64,000 bases of DNA from an uncultured Clostridia bacterium (GTDB lineage: Bacteria > Bacillota > Clostridia > TANB77 > CAG-508). The DNA lies in NCBI GenBank assembly GCA_934162205.1, contig CAKPIA010000006.1:20323-84322 (forward strand). Direction: 5' to 3'. The notes beneath the pieces are model-generated. The model worked only from the letters and a program-made list of their open reading frames with translations, was not told the DNA's origin and searched no databases. Each line of letters starts with the position of its first letter. Positions within the stretch are counted from its first letter, which is position 1. Positions 20,092 through 29,629 of this stretch are shown in pieces. Both the position numbers and the translations under genes were made by a program.

Positions 20092-22221
20092 ATGAAAAAG
20101 ATAAAAAAAATGTCAATAGTTTTAATTATTTTATCTTTGTTATGCATGAGCATTGAAACAACAGCATTTGCAAATATAAATGAAAATAATACAGCATTAC
20201 ATAAATTATGGACAGAATTGTCAGAAAAACAAAGATTAAATACAATAGAACCATTACCATATAATGTTGATATTAATGATAGTATAAAAGCTTCTAATTT
20301 TTCAAAATATTTAAATTTAGGTGAAAGTTTAGAAACAAAATATGATATTAGAGATTATATTAAAATGAATGTAAAGAATCAAGAAAATACAAATTGGTGT
20401 TGGGCGTTTGCTACAACAAGTGTATTAGAAAGTAATTTAGCAAAAACAAGAAATAAGTATCTTACTTTTTCTCCAAAACATATAGCATATGCTACTACTG
20501 CTAAGTATTCTAATAAAGGATTTAATAAAGATGTAACTTCTGGTGCCAATCCATATTTATCATTGGCGTATTGTGTAAATGGAAGCGGACCAGTATTAGA
20601 ATCAAAGGTACCTTTTGATAATAATCAAAAAGAATTAACTGCATCTGAAATAAATCTAAAACCAGAAATTAAAGTAAATGAATATACTAAATTTTCTGAT
20701 ATATACAAAGAATATACTAATGGCTATGTTTCTAATTATACTAATGGATTAACAGAAAACAATAAAACAACATATACAGATGCACAAGTAAAAGTAGCAA
20801 GAAATAAAATTAAAGAATATATAAAAAAATATGGAGCTATAACATCTTTAACTAATATTAGTAAATTAGAAAATTATTATCAATTAGTAGATGTAGATAA
20901 AGATGGAAAAAATGATCAATTAACATATTATTGTAATGATTCTACAGCAGAAGCAGATCATCAAATTACAATAATTGGTTGGGATGATAATTTTTCTAAA
21001 GATAACTTCAAAATACCAGCAAAGAATGATGGAGCATATTTGGTATTAACTTCATATGGAGAGGATTTTGCTAATAAAGGTACATATTATGTTTCATATG
21101 ATGATGCTCTTATAGAAACTTATTTATTTGGTGTAAGTGAAACTTCAGATGTGGATTATGATAATATTTATCAATATGATCCATTAGGGTTTAGTTATCC
21201 AGGTACTTTTGCATCAACAGAAACACAAAACGCCGTAAATAATATTTATGCAGCTAATGTGTTTGAAACAAACAAAAAGAAATCTTATGAAGAATATTTA
21301 AAAGAAATTTCAATTTACATTCCAAAGACTTCTGATGTGCAAGTTTATGTAAATACAAATAATGATGATAAAACTAAAATAGAGTTAGTTGCATCACCAG
21401 GAATATTAGAAAGTGGATATCATACAGTAAAATTGTCTTCTCCACTAAAGCTATCAGGAAACAAATTTGTTGTGTGTGTAAGATTAAGTAGCGAGGATGG
21501 TGCCGAAGTTCCATTAGAATTAAATTACAAATCAAATGGAGTTACAACTGTACCAACTTGGGATACAGCAACTAGTGAAAAAAATCAAAGCTTTGTATCA
21601 TTAAATAAAAGTATGTGGCAAGATTTACAAGATTTGAATTATAAAGATACTAATATATGTTTAAAAGCTTTTACTAAATATCAGGAAGTAAAAGATGTTA
21701 AAGTAACATCTGTAAGTTTAAATAAAAATAAAATGACAATGACAGTTGGAGATAAATCAAATTTAGTGGCTACAATAAATCCTACAAATGCAACAAATAA
21801 AAATGTTAAATGGACTACATCTAATTCAAATATAGTAACAGTAACAGAAAAAGGAGTTATTGAAGCAAAAAAAGAAGGAACTGCAGATATTACAGTTACT
21901 ACTGAAGATGGATCAAAAACAGCAACTTGTAAAATTACAGTAAATAAAAAGACATCAACAGATGATGATAAATATAAAAAAGATGATGAGGATGGTCAGG
22001 TTAAACCAGATAAAGACAGCAGCAAAGGAGAAGAAAATAAAAAGCCAACAACAACAAATACAACAACAACGACTACAGCTACTACTAAAGATACAACAAC
22101 TGCAAATAAAATAATTCCATATGCAGGAACACAAATATTAGTAATAGCTGTTATTGCTGTAATTACGATATCATGGATTATAGTATTTATAAAATATAAA
22201 AAATTAAATGATGTAAAATAA
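20092..22221 (+). CDS. Secreted C1-like cysteine protease with an Ig-like domain and a C-terminal membrane anchor
   Basis: 709 residues. Signal peptide at 1-28. A papain-like domain spans about 80-350, with the catalytic Cys in NWCWAFATTS (Cys103) and a His in DHQITIIGWDDNF near residue 287. The usual NSWG segment reads TSYGEDFANKGTYYVSY, so the expected catalytic Asn is a Thr. A beta-rich region follows, then a Big_2 Ig-like domain at about 538-620, a Lys/Asp and Thr-rich linker, and a tail of IIPYAGT, a hydrophobic helix and KYKK. The tail is laid out like a sortase signal but PYAGT is not a standard motif. AAAGGAGG supports the start. Likely acts on the cell surface; its substrate is unknown. 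Confidence 0.85.
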   Translation: MKKIKKMSIVLIILSLLCMSIETTAFANINENNTALHKLWTELSEKQRLNTIEPLPYNVDINDSIKASNFSKYLNLGESLETKYDIRDYIKMNVKNQENTNWCWAFATTSVLESNLAKTRNKYLTFSPKHIAYATTAKYSNKGFNKDVTSGANPYLSLAYCVNGSGPVLESKVPFDNNQKELTASEINLKPEIKVNEYTKFSDIYKEYTNGYVSNYTNGLTENNKTTYTDAQVKVARNKIKEYIKKYGAITSLTNISKLENYYQLVDVDKDGKNDQLTYYCNDSTAEADHQITIIGWDDNFSKDNFKIPAKNDGAYLVLTSYGEDFANKGTYYVSYDDALIETYLFGVSETSDVDYDNIYQYDPLGFSYPGTFASTETQNAVNNIYAANVFETNKKKSYEEYLKEISIYIPKTSDVQVYVNTNNDDKTKIELVASPGILESGYHTVKLSSPLKLSGNKFVVCVRLSSEDGAEVPLELNYKSNGVTTVPTWDTATSEKNQSFVSLNKSMWQDLQDLNYKDTNICLKAFTKYQEVKDVKVTSVSLNKNKMTMTVGDKSNLVATINPTNATNKNVKWTTSNSNIVTVTEKGVIEAKKEGTADITVTTEDGSKTATCKITVNKKTSTDDDKYKKDDEDGQVKPDKDSSKGEENKKPTTTNTTTTTTATTKDTTTANKIIPYAGTQILVIAVIAVITISWIIVFIKYKKLNDVK

Positions 22222-22225
22222 TATT

Positions 22226-22257
22226 AAAAAGTGCAAGAAAAACCTTGTACTTTTTTT
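22226..22257 (+). terminator. Intrinsic terminator after the protease gene
   Basis: A 12-bp stem (22226-22237 with 22244-22255) with one G-T pair, a 6-base loop and a T-run. Its 3' arm also contains the -35 of the next promoter. Confidence 0.8.
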
Positions 22258-22272
22258 ATTAAATGATATAAT
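22245..22272 (+). promoter_or_regulatory. Promoter of the rhamnose operon, overlapping the terminator
   Basis: TTGTAC at 22245-22250, 16-base spacer, TATAAT at 22267-22272. The -35 lies inside the descending arm of the upstream terminator hairpin. Confidence 0.55.
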
Positions 22273-22310
22273 ATAGCTGATTATTAAAAAGAAAGGATGT
22301 GCTAATAGCA

Positions 22311-23183
22311 ATGAAAATTTTAATAACAGGAGCAAATGGAATGTTAGCAAGAGAAGTAAAAGAAAAATTTTCAAAGGAAAATGAAATTATATTAACAGAT
22401 GTAGCAGAATTAGATATAACTGATGAAACTGCAGTGTTAAAATTTATAAAAGAAGAAAAACCAGGATGCATAATAAATTGTGCAGCATTTACTGCAGTAG
22501 ATAAAGCAGAGGATTGTTATGAATTAGCTGATAAAATAAATGGTAATGGACCAACTAATTTGGCAAAAGCAGCAAAAGCAGTAGATGCAAAATTAGTTCA
22601 TATATCAACAGATTATGTATTTGGTGGAGATTTAGACTTATCTAAAGATTATAGCGAAGATGATAAAAAAGAACCAGTAACAGTTTATGGTGTAACAAAA
22701 TTACATGGAGAAGAAGGAATACAAGCTAATACAGATAAATATTATATATTTAGAACAGCTTGGTTATATGGAGTTGGAGGAAATAATTTTGTAAAAACAA
22801 TGACAAAATTAGGTAAAGATAGAGATGAGATTAACGTAGTTTCTGATCAACATGGAAGTCCAACATATGCAAAAGATTTAACAGAAATTATATATCAAGC
22901 TATAGAAAAAGAAATACCATATGGAATATATAATGCAACTAATGAAGGCTATACAACATGGTATGATTTTACAAAAGAAATATTAAAAGAACAAAATATT
23001 GAATGTAAAGTAAACCCTGTAACAACAGATGAGTACATAAAAATGATGGGAGTTACACAAGCTAAAAGACCATTTAATTCTCAAATGTCAAAAAATAAAT
23101 TAAAAGAAAATGGTATAAATGTCCCAAGTTGGCAAGATGGTTTAAAAAGATATTTAGAAGAAGAAAAACAAGTAAATGGCTAA
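22311..23183 (+). CDS. rfbD: dTDP-4-dehydrorhamnose reductase
   Basis: Last step of dTDP-L-rhamnose synthesis, reducing dTDP-4-dehydrorhamnose. MKILITGANGMLA is the Rossmann start, STDYVFGG and the YGVTKLHGE block (Tyr and Lys of the YxxxK catalytic pair) lie near residues 102-140, and FRTAWLYG follows. 290 residues. The ATG at 22311 begins the homologous sequence. The AAAGGA ribosome site is about 13 bases upstream, somewhat far; a GTG at 22299 is too close to it. First gene of rfbDAC-x-rfbB. Confidence 0.94.
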   Translation: MKILITGANGMLAREVKEKFSKENEIILTDVAELDITDETAVLKFIKEEKPGCIINCAAFTAVDKAEDCYELADKINGNGPTNLAKAAKAVDAKLVHISTDYVFGGDLDLSKDYSEDDKKEPVTVYGVTKLHGEEGIQANTDKYYIFRTAWLYGVGGNNFVKTMTKLGKDRDEINVVSDQHGSPTYAKDLTEIIYQAIEKEIPYGIYNATNEGYTTWYDFTKEILKEQNIECKVNPVTTDEYIKMMGVTQAKRPFNSQMSKNKLKENGINVPSWQDGLKRYLEEEKQVNG

Positions 23184-23205
23184 AAAAAGAAAGGAATGAA
23201 GAAAT

Positions 23206-24129
23206 ATGAAAAATAGAAAAGGAATTATTTTAGCAGGAGGAAGTGCAACAAGATTATATCCAATAACATGTGCTGTTTCAAAACAAATGTTACCAGTTTA
23301 TGATAAACCAATGATATATTATCCATTATCAGCTTTGATGATGGCTGGAGTAAGAGAAGTTTTAATAATATCTACACCAATACATATCGATAGATTTAAA
23401 GAATTATTAGGTACAGGTGAAGATTTAGGAATGAAATTTGAATATAAAATTCAAGAAAAACCTGTAGGATTAGCAGATGCATTTATATTAGGTGAAGATT
23501 TTATTGGTGATGATAATGTTGCATTAATACTTGGAGATAACCTTGTATATGGTTCTAGAATTGAAGAAGTACTAAAAGCTGCAAGTAAAGCAGAGACAGG
23601 AGGACTTATATTTGGATATCAAGTTGCAGATCCAAGATCTTATGGTGTTGTAGAAATTGATGAAAAGGGAAATGCTATATCAATTGAAGAAAAACCAGAA
23701 AATCCAAAATCTGACTTAGCCGTTCCAGGAATATATTTTTATGATAATAGAGTTATTGAAATTGCAAAAAATATTAAACCTTCAGAAAGAGGAGAATTGG
23801 AAATAACAGATGTTAATAAAGCATATATGGATATGGGAGAATTAAGAGTTATACCTTTAGGAAAGGGTTATGCATGGTTTGATACAGGAACACCAGATAG
23901 ATTATCAGATGCTTCAGACTTTGTAAAAGCAATAGAATTAAGACAAGGAACACAAATTGCATGCTTAGAAGAATATGCATTTTACAATGAATGGATAGGT
24001 AAAGAAAAGGTTGAGAAAGCAATAGAAAAATATAAAAAAACAGAATATGGAAAATATTTAAGAAGAATGCTTGATAGAAGTGAAAAACCAAAATATACAG
24101 AAATATACAAAAGTGAATTGTTTCAATAA
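23206..24129 (+). CDS. rfbA: Glucose-1-phosphate thymidylyltransferase
   Basis: Makes dTDP-glucose, the first step of rhamnose synthesis. The nucleotide-binding GIILAGGSATRLYP is at residues 5-18 and is followed by SKQMLPVYDKPMIYYPLS. LGDNLVYG near residue 110 and EEKPENPKSD near 163 are the substrate and metal regions. 307 residues is longer than the common 290, because of a C-terminal extension (RMLDRSEKPKYTEIYKSELFQ region). GAAAGGAATGA precedes the ATG. It lies 22 bases after rfbD. Confidence 0.95.
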   Translation: MKNRKGIILAGGSATRLYPITCAVSKQMLPVYDKPMIYYPLSALMMAGVREVLIISTPIHIDRFKELLGTGEDLGMKFEYKIQEKPVGLADAFILGEDFIGDDNVALILGDNLVYGSRIEEVLKAASKAETGGLIFGYQVADPRSYGVVEIDEKGNAISIEEKPENPKSDLAVPGIYFYDNRVIEIAKNIKPSERGELEITDVNKAYMDMGELRVIPLGKGYAWFDTGTPDRLSDASDFVKAIELRQGTQIACLEEYAFYNEWIGKEKVEKAIEKYKKTEYGKYLRRMLDRSEKPKYTEIYKSELFQ

Positions 24130-24146
24130 AATATAAGGAGGAACAA

Positions 24147-24713
24147 ATGGGAAAGTTCAAAAGAATTGATACAGATATAGAAGGATTATATGTTATAGAG
24201 CCAACAGTATTTGGAGATAACAGGGGTTACTTTATGGAAACATATAGTAAAGAAGATTTTAAAGAAATTGGAATAGATTATGAGTTTGTTCAAGACAATC
24301 AATCAAAATCAAAAAAAGGTGTTTTAAGAGGATTGCATTTTCAAAAAGAAAATACTCAAGGAAAATTAGTAAGAGTTATAAAGGGAGCAGTTTTTGATGT
24401 TGTTGTTGATTTAAGAAGAGAGAGTCAAACTTATGGAAAATGGTATGGAGTAGAATTAACAGAAGAAAATAAAAAAATGTTCTTTATACCACCATATTTT
24501 GCTCATGGATTTTTAGTATTATCAGATGAAGCTGAATTTACTTATAAATGTACAGATATATATAATCCAGCATCAGAATCTGGGATTATGTATAATGACC
24601 CAGATGTTGGAATTAAATGGCCAGAAGTTGATGCTGAAATATTAACATCAGAAAAAGATGCTAAATGGCAATCATTAAAAGAGTTTACAGAAAGTGACGT
24701 ATGGAAAAAATAA
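24147..24713 (+). CDS. rfbC: dTDP-4-dehydrorhamnose 3,5-epimerase
   Basis: A cupin-fold epimerase that converts dTDP-4-keto-6-deoxyglucose to the 4-keto-rhamnose form. DNRGYFMETYS near residue 23, QDNQSKSKKGVLRGLHFQ near 50 (with the catalytic His in LRGLHFQ) and FFIPPYFAHGFLVL near 112 are conserved. 188 residues, typical. AAGGAGGAACAA precedes the ATG, 17 bases after rfbA. Confidence 0.96.
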   Translation: MGKFKRIDTDIEGLYVIEPTVFGDNRGYFMETYSKEDFKEIGIDYEFVQDNQSKSKKGVLRGLHFQKENTQGKLVRVIKGAVFDVVVDLRRESQTYGKWYGVELTEENKKMFFIPPYFAHGFLVLSDEAEFTYKCTDIYNPASESGIMYNDPDVGIKWPEVDAEILTSEKDAKWQSLKEFTESDVWKK

Positions 24714-24750
24714 GCATATATTCAAAAGAAGATTAAAGGAGAATTTTTAA

Positions 24751-26538
24751 ATGGAAGAAGAAAAAAGTAATAATAAAGGTAAAATTATAGGAATAGTTAT
24801 AATAGCATTAATTGCAATAGTTGCATTTTGTTGTGGATACTACTACTATAAGTCAAATGATTCAAAAACTGTGTTTGTAAGTGCAATAAATAAAGGAATA
24901 GATAAATATGAAGAAAACATTTCTAAAACATGTAAAACACAAGATGTTACATTAAAATTAAGTGGAAATATTAATTCAGATAATGATGATGCGAAGAAGG
25001 TGGCAGAATATATAAATAAATCAGCTTTACAGTTAAATACGCAAATAGATTATGAAAATAAAAATGCTTTAATAAAATTAGGTGTTGATTATGATAATGA
25101 CAAATTAATAGGTGGAAGAGTGTATTATAATTCAAATGACAAGATGGCTTATGGATATATTGAAGAATTATTTGATAAGTATTTTAAAATGGATTTAAGT
25201 TCATCTGATTATAACGAAATGAATGAGACATTTAATGATATATTTGAAACACAAAGTGAAATGAAATTAGGAGAGAAAGTATCTTTAAAAAAAGCTGTTA
25301 AAATATTAAAAGAAGAAATATCAGATAAACTTAACAAAGAATATTTTTCAAAGGAAAATTGTAAAATTAATGTAGCTTCTAAAGAAGTAAAGGCTACAAA
25401 ATTTAAATTAATTTTAACAGAAAAACAATTTGTGGAAATGCTTCAATCAATATGTAAAGAATTATCAGAAAATGATGATTTCTTAGAATGTTGGGAAGAA
25501 AAGGACAAAATAAAAGATGCTTTAGTACAAATGTCAAATCAATTGAATGAAACAGAAAAAAATGATGAAGTAAAAATTGAATTTAATATTTACAAAAAAG
25601 GTATATTAAATAAATTTGTTAAATTTGAAATTAATATGTATGAAGTAAATAATGAAGATGAAAAAATTAGTTTTGACGTTGTAAAAGAAAACGATAAAAA
25701 ATACTTATTTAATGCTAAATCAGAAATAGAAAAAGAAAATGTAGAATTTTCAGGAGATATTAATATAGAAAAAATAGATTCTGATACATATAAATATGTT
25801 GTTGGATCAAACATACCTGAATTTGGAAACATTACTTTAAATATAGAAGTATCTAATAAATTAAATGGAACAATTGAAAATGTAAATAAATCAGATGCTG
25901 TTTCATTAGAAGATTTAACAGAAGAGGAACAAGAAACAATATATAATAACTTACAGAGAATGAAACTTTATGAGGTATTACAAAATATTTATAAAAATAA
26001 TCCAATTGAAGATGTAAATACTGGTACAGATAACGACATTAATACAAATAAAGGCGAGAATGAAATAACAACAACTACTAATACATCTAATCAAAGCATA
26101 AAAGATTATTCAGGAAAAATAGTAGTATCATATGGAGTTCCAGCAAATTTTGTTTTAGGAAATTATAGTGAGGATACATATAAAATATACAGAAATGAAA
26201 ATAGTGACGTTAAGGTAACTGTAACTATGCAAAATAAAACTTTAGATGAATTTTCTAAAGAAATAGACAAAAATAAAGAATATTTTGAAGAAACAAAAGA
26301 TTATACAGATGTAAAGGCTACAGATTTAGAAACTAAGAAAGTTAATAATAAAGATTTTAAAATAAGAACACTTTCTTATACTTATAAAAGTTCTATATCA
26401 AGTGAGTATGATATAAAATATAAAACTATGTACATTTATTATGATATAGATGGTGAGAATTCATATAATGTAGAAATAGAAAATGCAGACAATATTACAG
26501 AAAACGAAATAAATCAATTTTTAAATATTACAAAATAG
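24751..26538 (+). CDS. Membrane-anchored extracellular protein inside the rhamnose operon, unknown function
   Basis: 595 residues. A short charged N-terminus, one membrane helix at about residues 10-30, then a large polar domain with many Lys, Asp and Asn residues outside the cell. About residues 430-450 form a Thr/Asn-rich linker. A separate C-terminal domain (about 455-595) begins YSGKIVVSYGVPANFVLGNYS and has a beta-rich pattern. It lies between rfbC and rfbB with its own AAAGGAG, so it is co-transcribed with dTDP-rhamnose synthesis. I do not recognise the family; a role in wall or glycan assembly is only inferred from position. Confidence 0.75.
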   Translation: MEEEKSNNKGKIIGIVIIALIAIVAFCCGYYYYKSNDSKTVFVSAINKGIDKYEENISKTCKTQDVTLKLSGNINSDNDDAKKVAEYINKSALQLNTQIDYENKNALIKLGVDYDNDKLIGGRVYYNSNDKMAYGYIEELFDKYFKMDLSSSDYNEMNETFNDIFETQSEMKLGEKVSLKKAVKILKEEISDKLNKEYFSKENCKINVASKEVKATKFKLILTEKQFVEMLQSICKELSENDDFLECWEEKDKIKDALVQMSNQLNETEKNDEVKIEFNIYKKGILNKFVKFEINMYEVNNEDEKISFDVVKENDKKYLFNAKSEIEKENVEFSGDINIEKIDSDTYKYVVGSNIPEFGNITLNIEVSNKLNGTIENVNKSDAVSLEDLTEEEQETIYNNLQRMKLYEVLQNIYKNNPIEDVNTGTDNDINTNKGENEITTTTNTSNQSIKDYSGKIVVSYGVPANFVLGNYSEDTYKIYRNENSDVKVTVTMQNKTLDEFSKEIDKNKEYFEETKDYTDVKATDLETKKVNNKDFKIRTLSYTYKSSISSEYDIKYKTMYIYYDIDGENSYNVEIENADNITENEINQFLNITK

Positions 26539-26553
26539 GAAAGGAAGTTAAAA

Positions 26554-27519
26554 ATGAAAAATATATTAGTAACAGGTGCAGCTGGATTTATTGGAGCAAA
26601 TTTTGCAGAATATTTTGTAAATAAATATCCAGATTATAATATAATTGTTTTAGATAAACTTACATATGCAGGAAACATTCATAATTTAGATAATGTAAAA
26701 GATAAAATAACTTTTGTACAAGGAGATATATGCGATTTTGACTTTGTATCAGAAGTATTCAAAAAATACGAGATAAATGGAGTAATTCATTTTGCAGCAG
26801 AATCACATGTAGATAATAGTATAAAAACACCATTTGTATTTACACAAACAAATGTAATTGGAACACATACACTTTTAGAAGCAGCTAAAAGAGCATGGGG
26901 AGAAGGTAGTGAAAATAAATTTGTACATATATCAACAGACGAAGTTTATGGTTCTTTAGGAGAAGATGGATATTTTACAGAAAAATCACCAATTAAACCA
27001 AGTAGTCCATATTCATCATCAAAAGCAAGTTCAGATTTAATTGCTTTTGCATATAAAGAAACATACAAAATGAATATTAATGTAACAAATTGTTCAAATA
27101 ATTATGGACCATACCAACATAATGAAAAATTAATTCCACATATGATTAAATTAGCTTTAAATAACGAAAAATTACCAGTGTATGGAACTGGAAAAAATAT
27201 AAGAGATTGGCTATATGTAGAAGATCATTGTGAAGCTATAGATTTAGTATTCCATAAAGGTGTATCTGGTGAAAGATATAATATTGGTGGACACAATGAA
27301 AAAAGAAATATTGATATTGTTAAATTAATATTAAAAAGATTAGGTAAATCAGAAGATTTAATAGAATATGTAGAAGATAGAAAGGGACACGACTATAGAT
27401 ATGCAATAGATCCTACTAAAATAACAAATGAGTTAGGATGGTTCCCAAAAACTAAATTCGAAGATGGAATAGTAAAAACTATAGATTGGTATTTAGCTAA
27501 TCCAGATTGGTTAAAATAA
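26554..27519 (+). CDS. rfbB: dTDP-glucose 4,6-dehydratase
   Basis: An NAD-dependent SDR enzyme making dTDP-4-keto-6-deoxyglucose. VTGAAGFIGANF is at residues 5-16, HFAAESHVDNSI near 80, STDEVYGSLG near 130 with the Asp-Glu catalytic pair, and SPYSSSKASSD near 158 with Tyr and Lys of YxxxK. 321 residues. AGGAAAGGAAG precedes the ATG, 15 bases after the membrane protein gene. It completes the four-enzyme rhamnose pathway in this operon. Confidence 0.96.
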   Translation: MKNILVTGAAGFIGANFAEYFVNKYPDYNIIVLDKLTYAGNIHNLDNVKDKITFVQGDICDFDFVSEVFKKYEINGVIHFAAESHVDNSIKTPFVFTQTNVIGTHTLLEAAKRAWGEGSENKFVHISTDEVYGSLGEDGYFTEKSPIKPSSPYSSSKASSDLIAFAYKETYKMNINVTNCSNNYGPYQHNEKLIPHMIKLALNNEKLPVYGTGKNIRDWLYVEDHCEAIDLVFHKGVSGERYNIGGHNEKRNIDIVKLILKRLGKSEDLIEYVEDRKGHDYRYAIDPTKITNELGWFPKTKFEDGIVKTIDWYLANPDWLK

Positions 27520-27525
27520 AAAGTA

Positions 27526-27560
27526 AAAGCAAATTAGAAAAATCTAATTTGCTTTATTTG
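27526..27560. terminator. Bidirectional terminator between convergent genes
   Basis: A 13-bp perfect stem (27526-27538 with 27543-27555) with a 4-base loop; A-rich on one side and T-rich on the other, serving rfbB and the convergent gene. Confidence 0.8.
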
Positions 27561-27576
27561 TATATAATTTTATTTT

Positions 27577-29493
27577 TTATAAATTTTCATTTGGTCCAAC
27601 CATAAACCATGGCCAATAATTTTCATATCCTTGAAATTGGTAAACTTCTGGAAGTTCATCATATGTTTTAAAGAAATAATTATATGATGTACTTTTTTTA
27701 GTACGATCTGCTGAATGTCTATCTAATGAAGCATCAAAAATATATTCTGTACCATTAATATTTATTACTGTCCAAGTATGTGCTGTATAACCTCCACCAG
27801 AAGCTCTAGTTTGACCAGTAGGACAATATGCATTTAATCCCATAACTCTACATATTCCAGTAAATGTACCTGCATAGTTTTTGCAATTATAACCATCTTT
27901 ATGATACATATGTTGAACTAAATATTTATACATTGTTTTTACTTTAGTGTATGTAGACATATTTGAGTTTGTATTTTTATTAATAAGTTTCTTATAATAA
28001 TTATAATAATTTACAAGTGAAGAATTTTTAAAATCTTTATCTGGAGATAATGTGGTTTTGTTTAATTGTTGTTGTCTGTTTCCAGTTATAGCTGATTTTA
28101 TTTCAGAATATTGTCCATGTAATTCTTTTCCGCTTCTATTTTTGTATGTTCTAATACGATAAAAATATACTTTACCTTGACTTAACTTATAATCTTTGTA
28201 ACTTGTTTTTTTAGAAGAAACAGTTGCAATTTTTGAGTACTTTCCATTTTGTGATGTTGCTCTATATATTTTATAACCTTTTATTTCATTTACTTTTTTC
28301 CATTTTAATTTAATATAATTACCAGTATAAGTTACATTTTTTAGATTTGTTTGAGCTAATGCTTCTTTTGCTTTTATATCAGTAAAATTACCATAAACTC
28401 TTCCAACTGACGTATCTGAATAAGCTCTAATTTTATAATAATATTTAGTAAAGTTTTTAATTTTTTTATCAGTGTATTTGCAATTATTTTGACCTTTTAT
28501 AGTTTTAATTCTAACATATTTTCCATTTTTGTTTGTTGATCTAAATATTTGATATGCAGTAGCACCATTTACTTTGTCCCAACTTAAATAAGTTCTATCA
28601 TTTCCACTTGATAAATTATAATTTACGCCTTGAACAAATATTATACTAGAAATAGAAGAGTAATTACTGTATATTTTTGTTCCATTTACATATTTATAAG
28701 AACGAACTTTATAATAATATGTTTTTCCACTAGTAGCAGGTGTTATATCTATATAAGACAAATCTTTTTTTGAATGATATGCTATGACTTTTTCTTGTTT
28801 ATTTGTTGAAGTATATCTACAAATTTCATATCCATCTACTTCTAAAGATATTTTTTTCCAAGATATTTTTATTCCATTTGTTTTTAGCGTTGTAGATATT
28901 TTTGTTACTTTGGGTAAAATAACATTGTATGATATACTTTTATATCCATAAAATTCAGAATTAGGAGCTCCTTCAAGAGAAATGTATGCTGTTCCTACTG
29001 GAGTACCAGATGAATAAGATGGATAATTAATTATATAATCTTTTCCTTCTTTTAATGTTTTTCCTTTATATGTTACTTTAAAGTTTTTAGGTTTAATTTC
29101 TTTACCAGTATATTCTTGATCGGGTATAGCTGAAACATTTACATTATAAAGATTATATTTACAAATTACATAATATACATATTTTGTTCCTGTGTAATTT
29201 CCTTTTCCTTTTATAGTTATTTTTTTTGAAGTACCAATATTAATATTGTCTTCGTATGTAACAGTATAGTCTTTTCCTAATTTTAGTTTTCTATATGGGT
29301 TATTTCTTATTAGTTCAACTTTTGGTTTTATTTCTTTTCCTGTATACTCAAAAATGTTTTTTTCAATAAATGCATAATAATTAGAAGAAGTAATATTTTC
29401 TTTATTGCTAGCATTTGATGGAATAGCCAAAGCCATAAGTAAAATTCCAAAAGCTAAAATAATAGAAATAAACAATTTTTTACTAACTTTCAT
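27577..29493 (-). CDS. Secreted protein with Ig-like, FN3-like repeats and a C-terminal transglutaminase-like domain
   Basis: 638 residues with a signal peptide (1-28). Two related segments with (E)YTGKEIKPK start near residues 50 and 128, each followed by GKDY..NY and typical of Clostridia cell-surface Ig-like repeats. Then come about four FN3-like repeats, each with WKK..., GY.I.R and YYYK/YYKVRSY. From about 500 to 625 a transglutaminase-like domain has a Cys in NCKNYAGTF, a His in AHTWTV and an Asp in YIFDAS, the papain-like triad order. AAAGGGGGA precedes the ATG. Possibly a wall-associated cross-linker or protease; substrate unknown. Confidence 0.85.
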   Translation of the reverse strand: MKVSKKLFISIILAFGILLMALAIPSNASNKENITSSNYYAFIEKNIFEYTGKEIKPKVELIRNNPYRKLKLGKDYTVTYEDNINIGTSKKITIKGKGNYTGTKYVYYVICKYNLYNVNVSAIPDQEYTGKEIKPKNFKVTYKGKTLKEGKDYIINYPSYSSGTPVGTAYISLEGAPNSEFYGYKSISYNVILPKVTKISTTLKTNGIKISWKKISLEVDGYEICRYTSTNKQEKVIAYHSKKDLSYIDITPATSGKTYYYKVRSYKYVNGTKIYSNYSSISSIIFVQGVNYNLSSGNDRTYLSWDKVNGATAYQIFRSTNKNGKYVRIKTIKGQNNCKYTDKKIKNFTKYYYKIRAYSDTSVGRVYGNFTDIKAKEALAQTNLKNVTYTGNYIKLKWKKVNEIKGYKIYRATSQNGKYSKIATVSSKKTSYKDYKLSQGKVYFYRIRTYKNRSGKELHGQYSEIKSAITGNRQQQLNKTTLSPDKDFKNSSLVNYYNYYKKLINKNTNSNMSTYTKVKTMYKYLVQHMYHKDGYNCKNYAGTFTGICRVMGLNAYCPTGQTRASGGGYTAHTWTVININGTEYIFDASLDRHSADRTKKSTSYNYFFKTYDELPEVYQFQGYENYWPWFMVGPNENL

Positions 29494-29577
29494 TTTAAAT
29501 CCCCCTTTATTTAATATAAAACAATTTTAAAACATTATTAAATTTTTTTCAATATATTGGTAAAATATAAGACGAAT

Positions 29578-29605
29578 TTGTTGCTTTTTTTATTAAAAAT
29601 ATAAT
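29578..29605 (+). promoter_or_regulatory. Candidate promoter of rsmE
   Basis: TTGTTG at 29578-29583, 16-base spacer, TATAAT at 29600-29605; a second TATAAT overlaps at 29605-29610, so the exact pairing is uncertain. Confidence 0.45.
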
Positions 29606-29629
29606 ATAATATTGCTAGAGGGGAAAATT

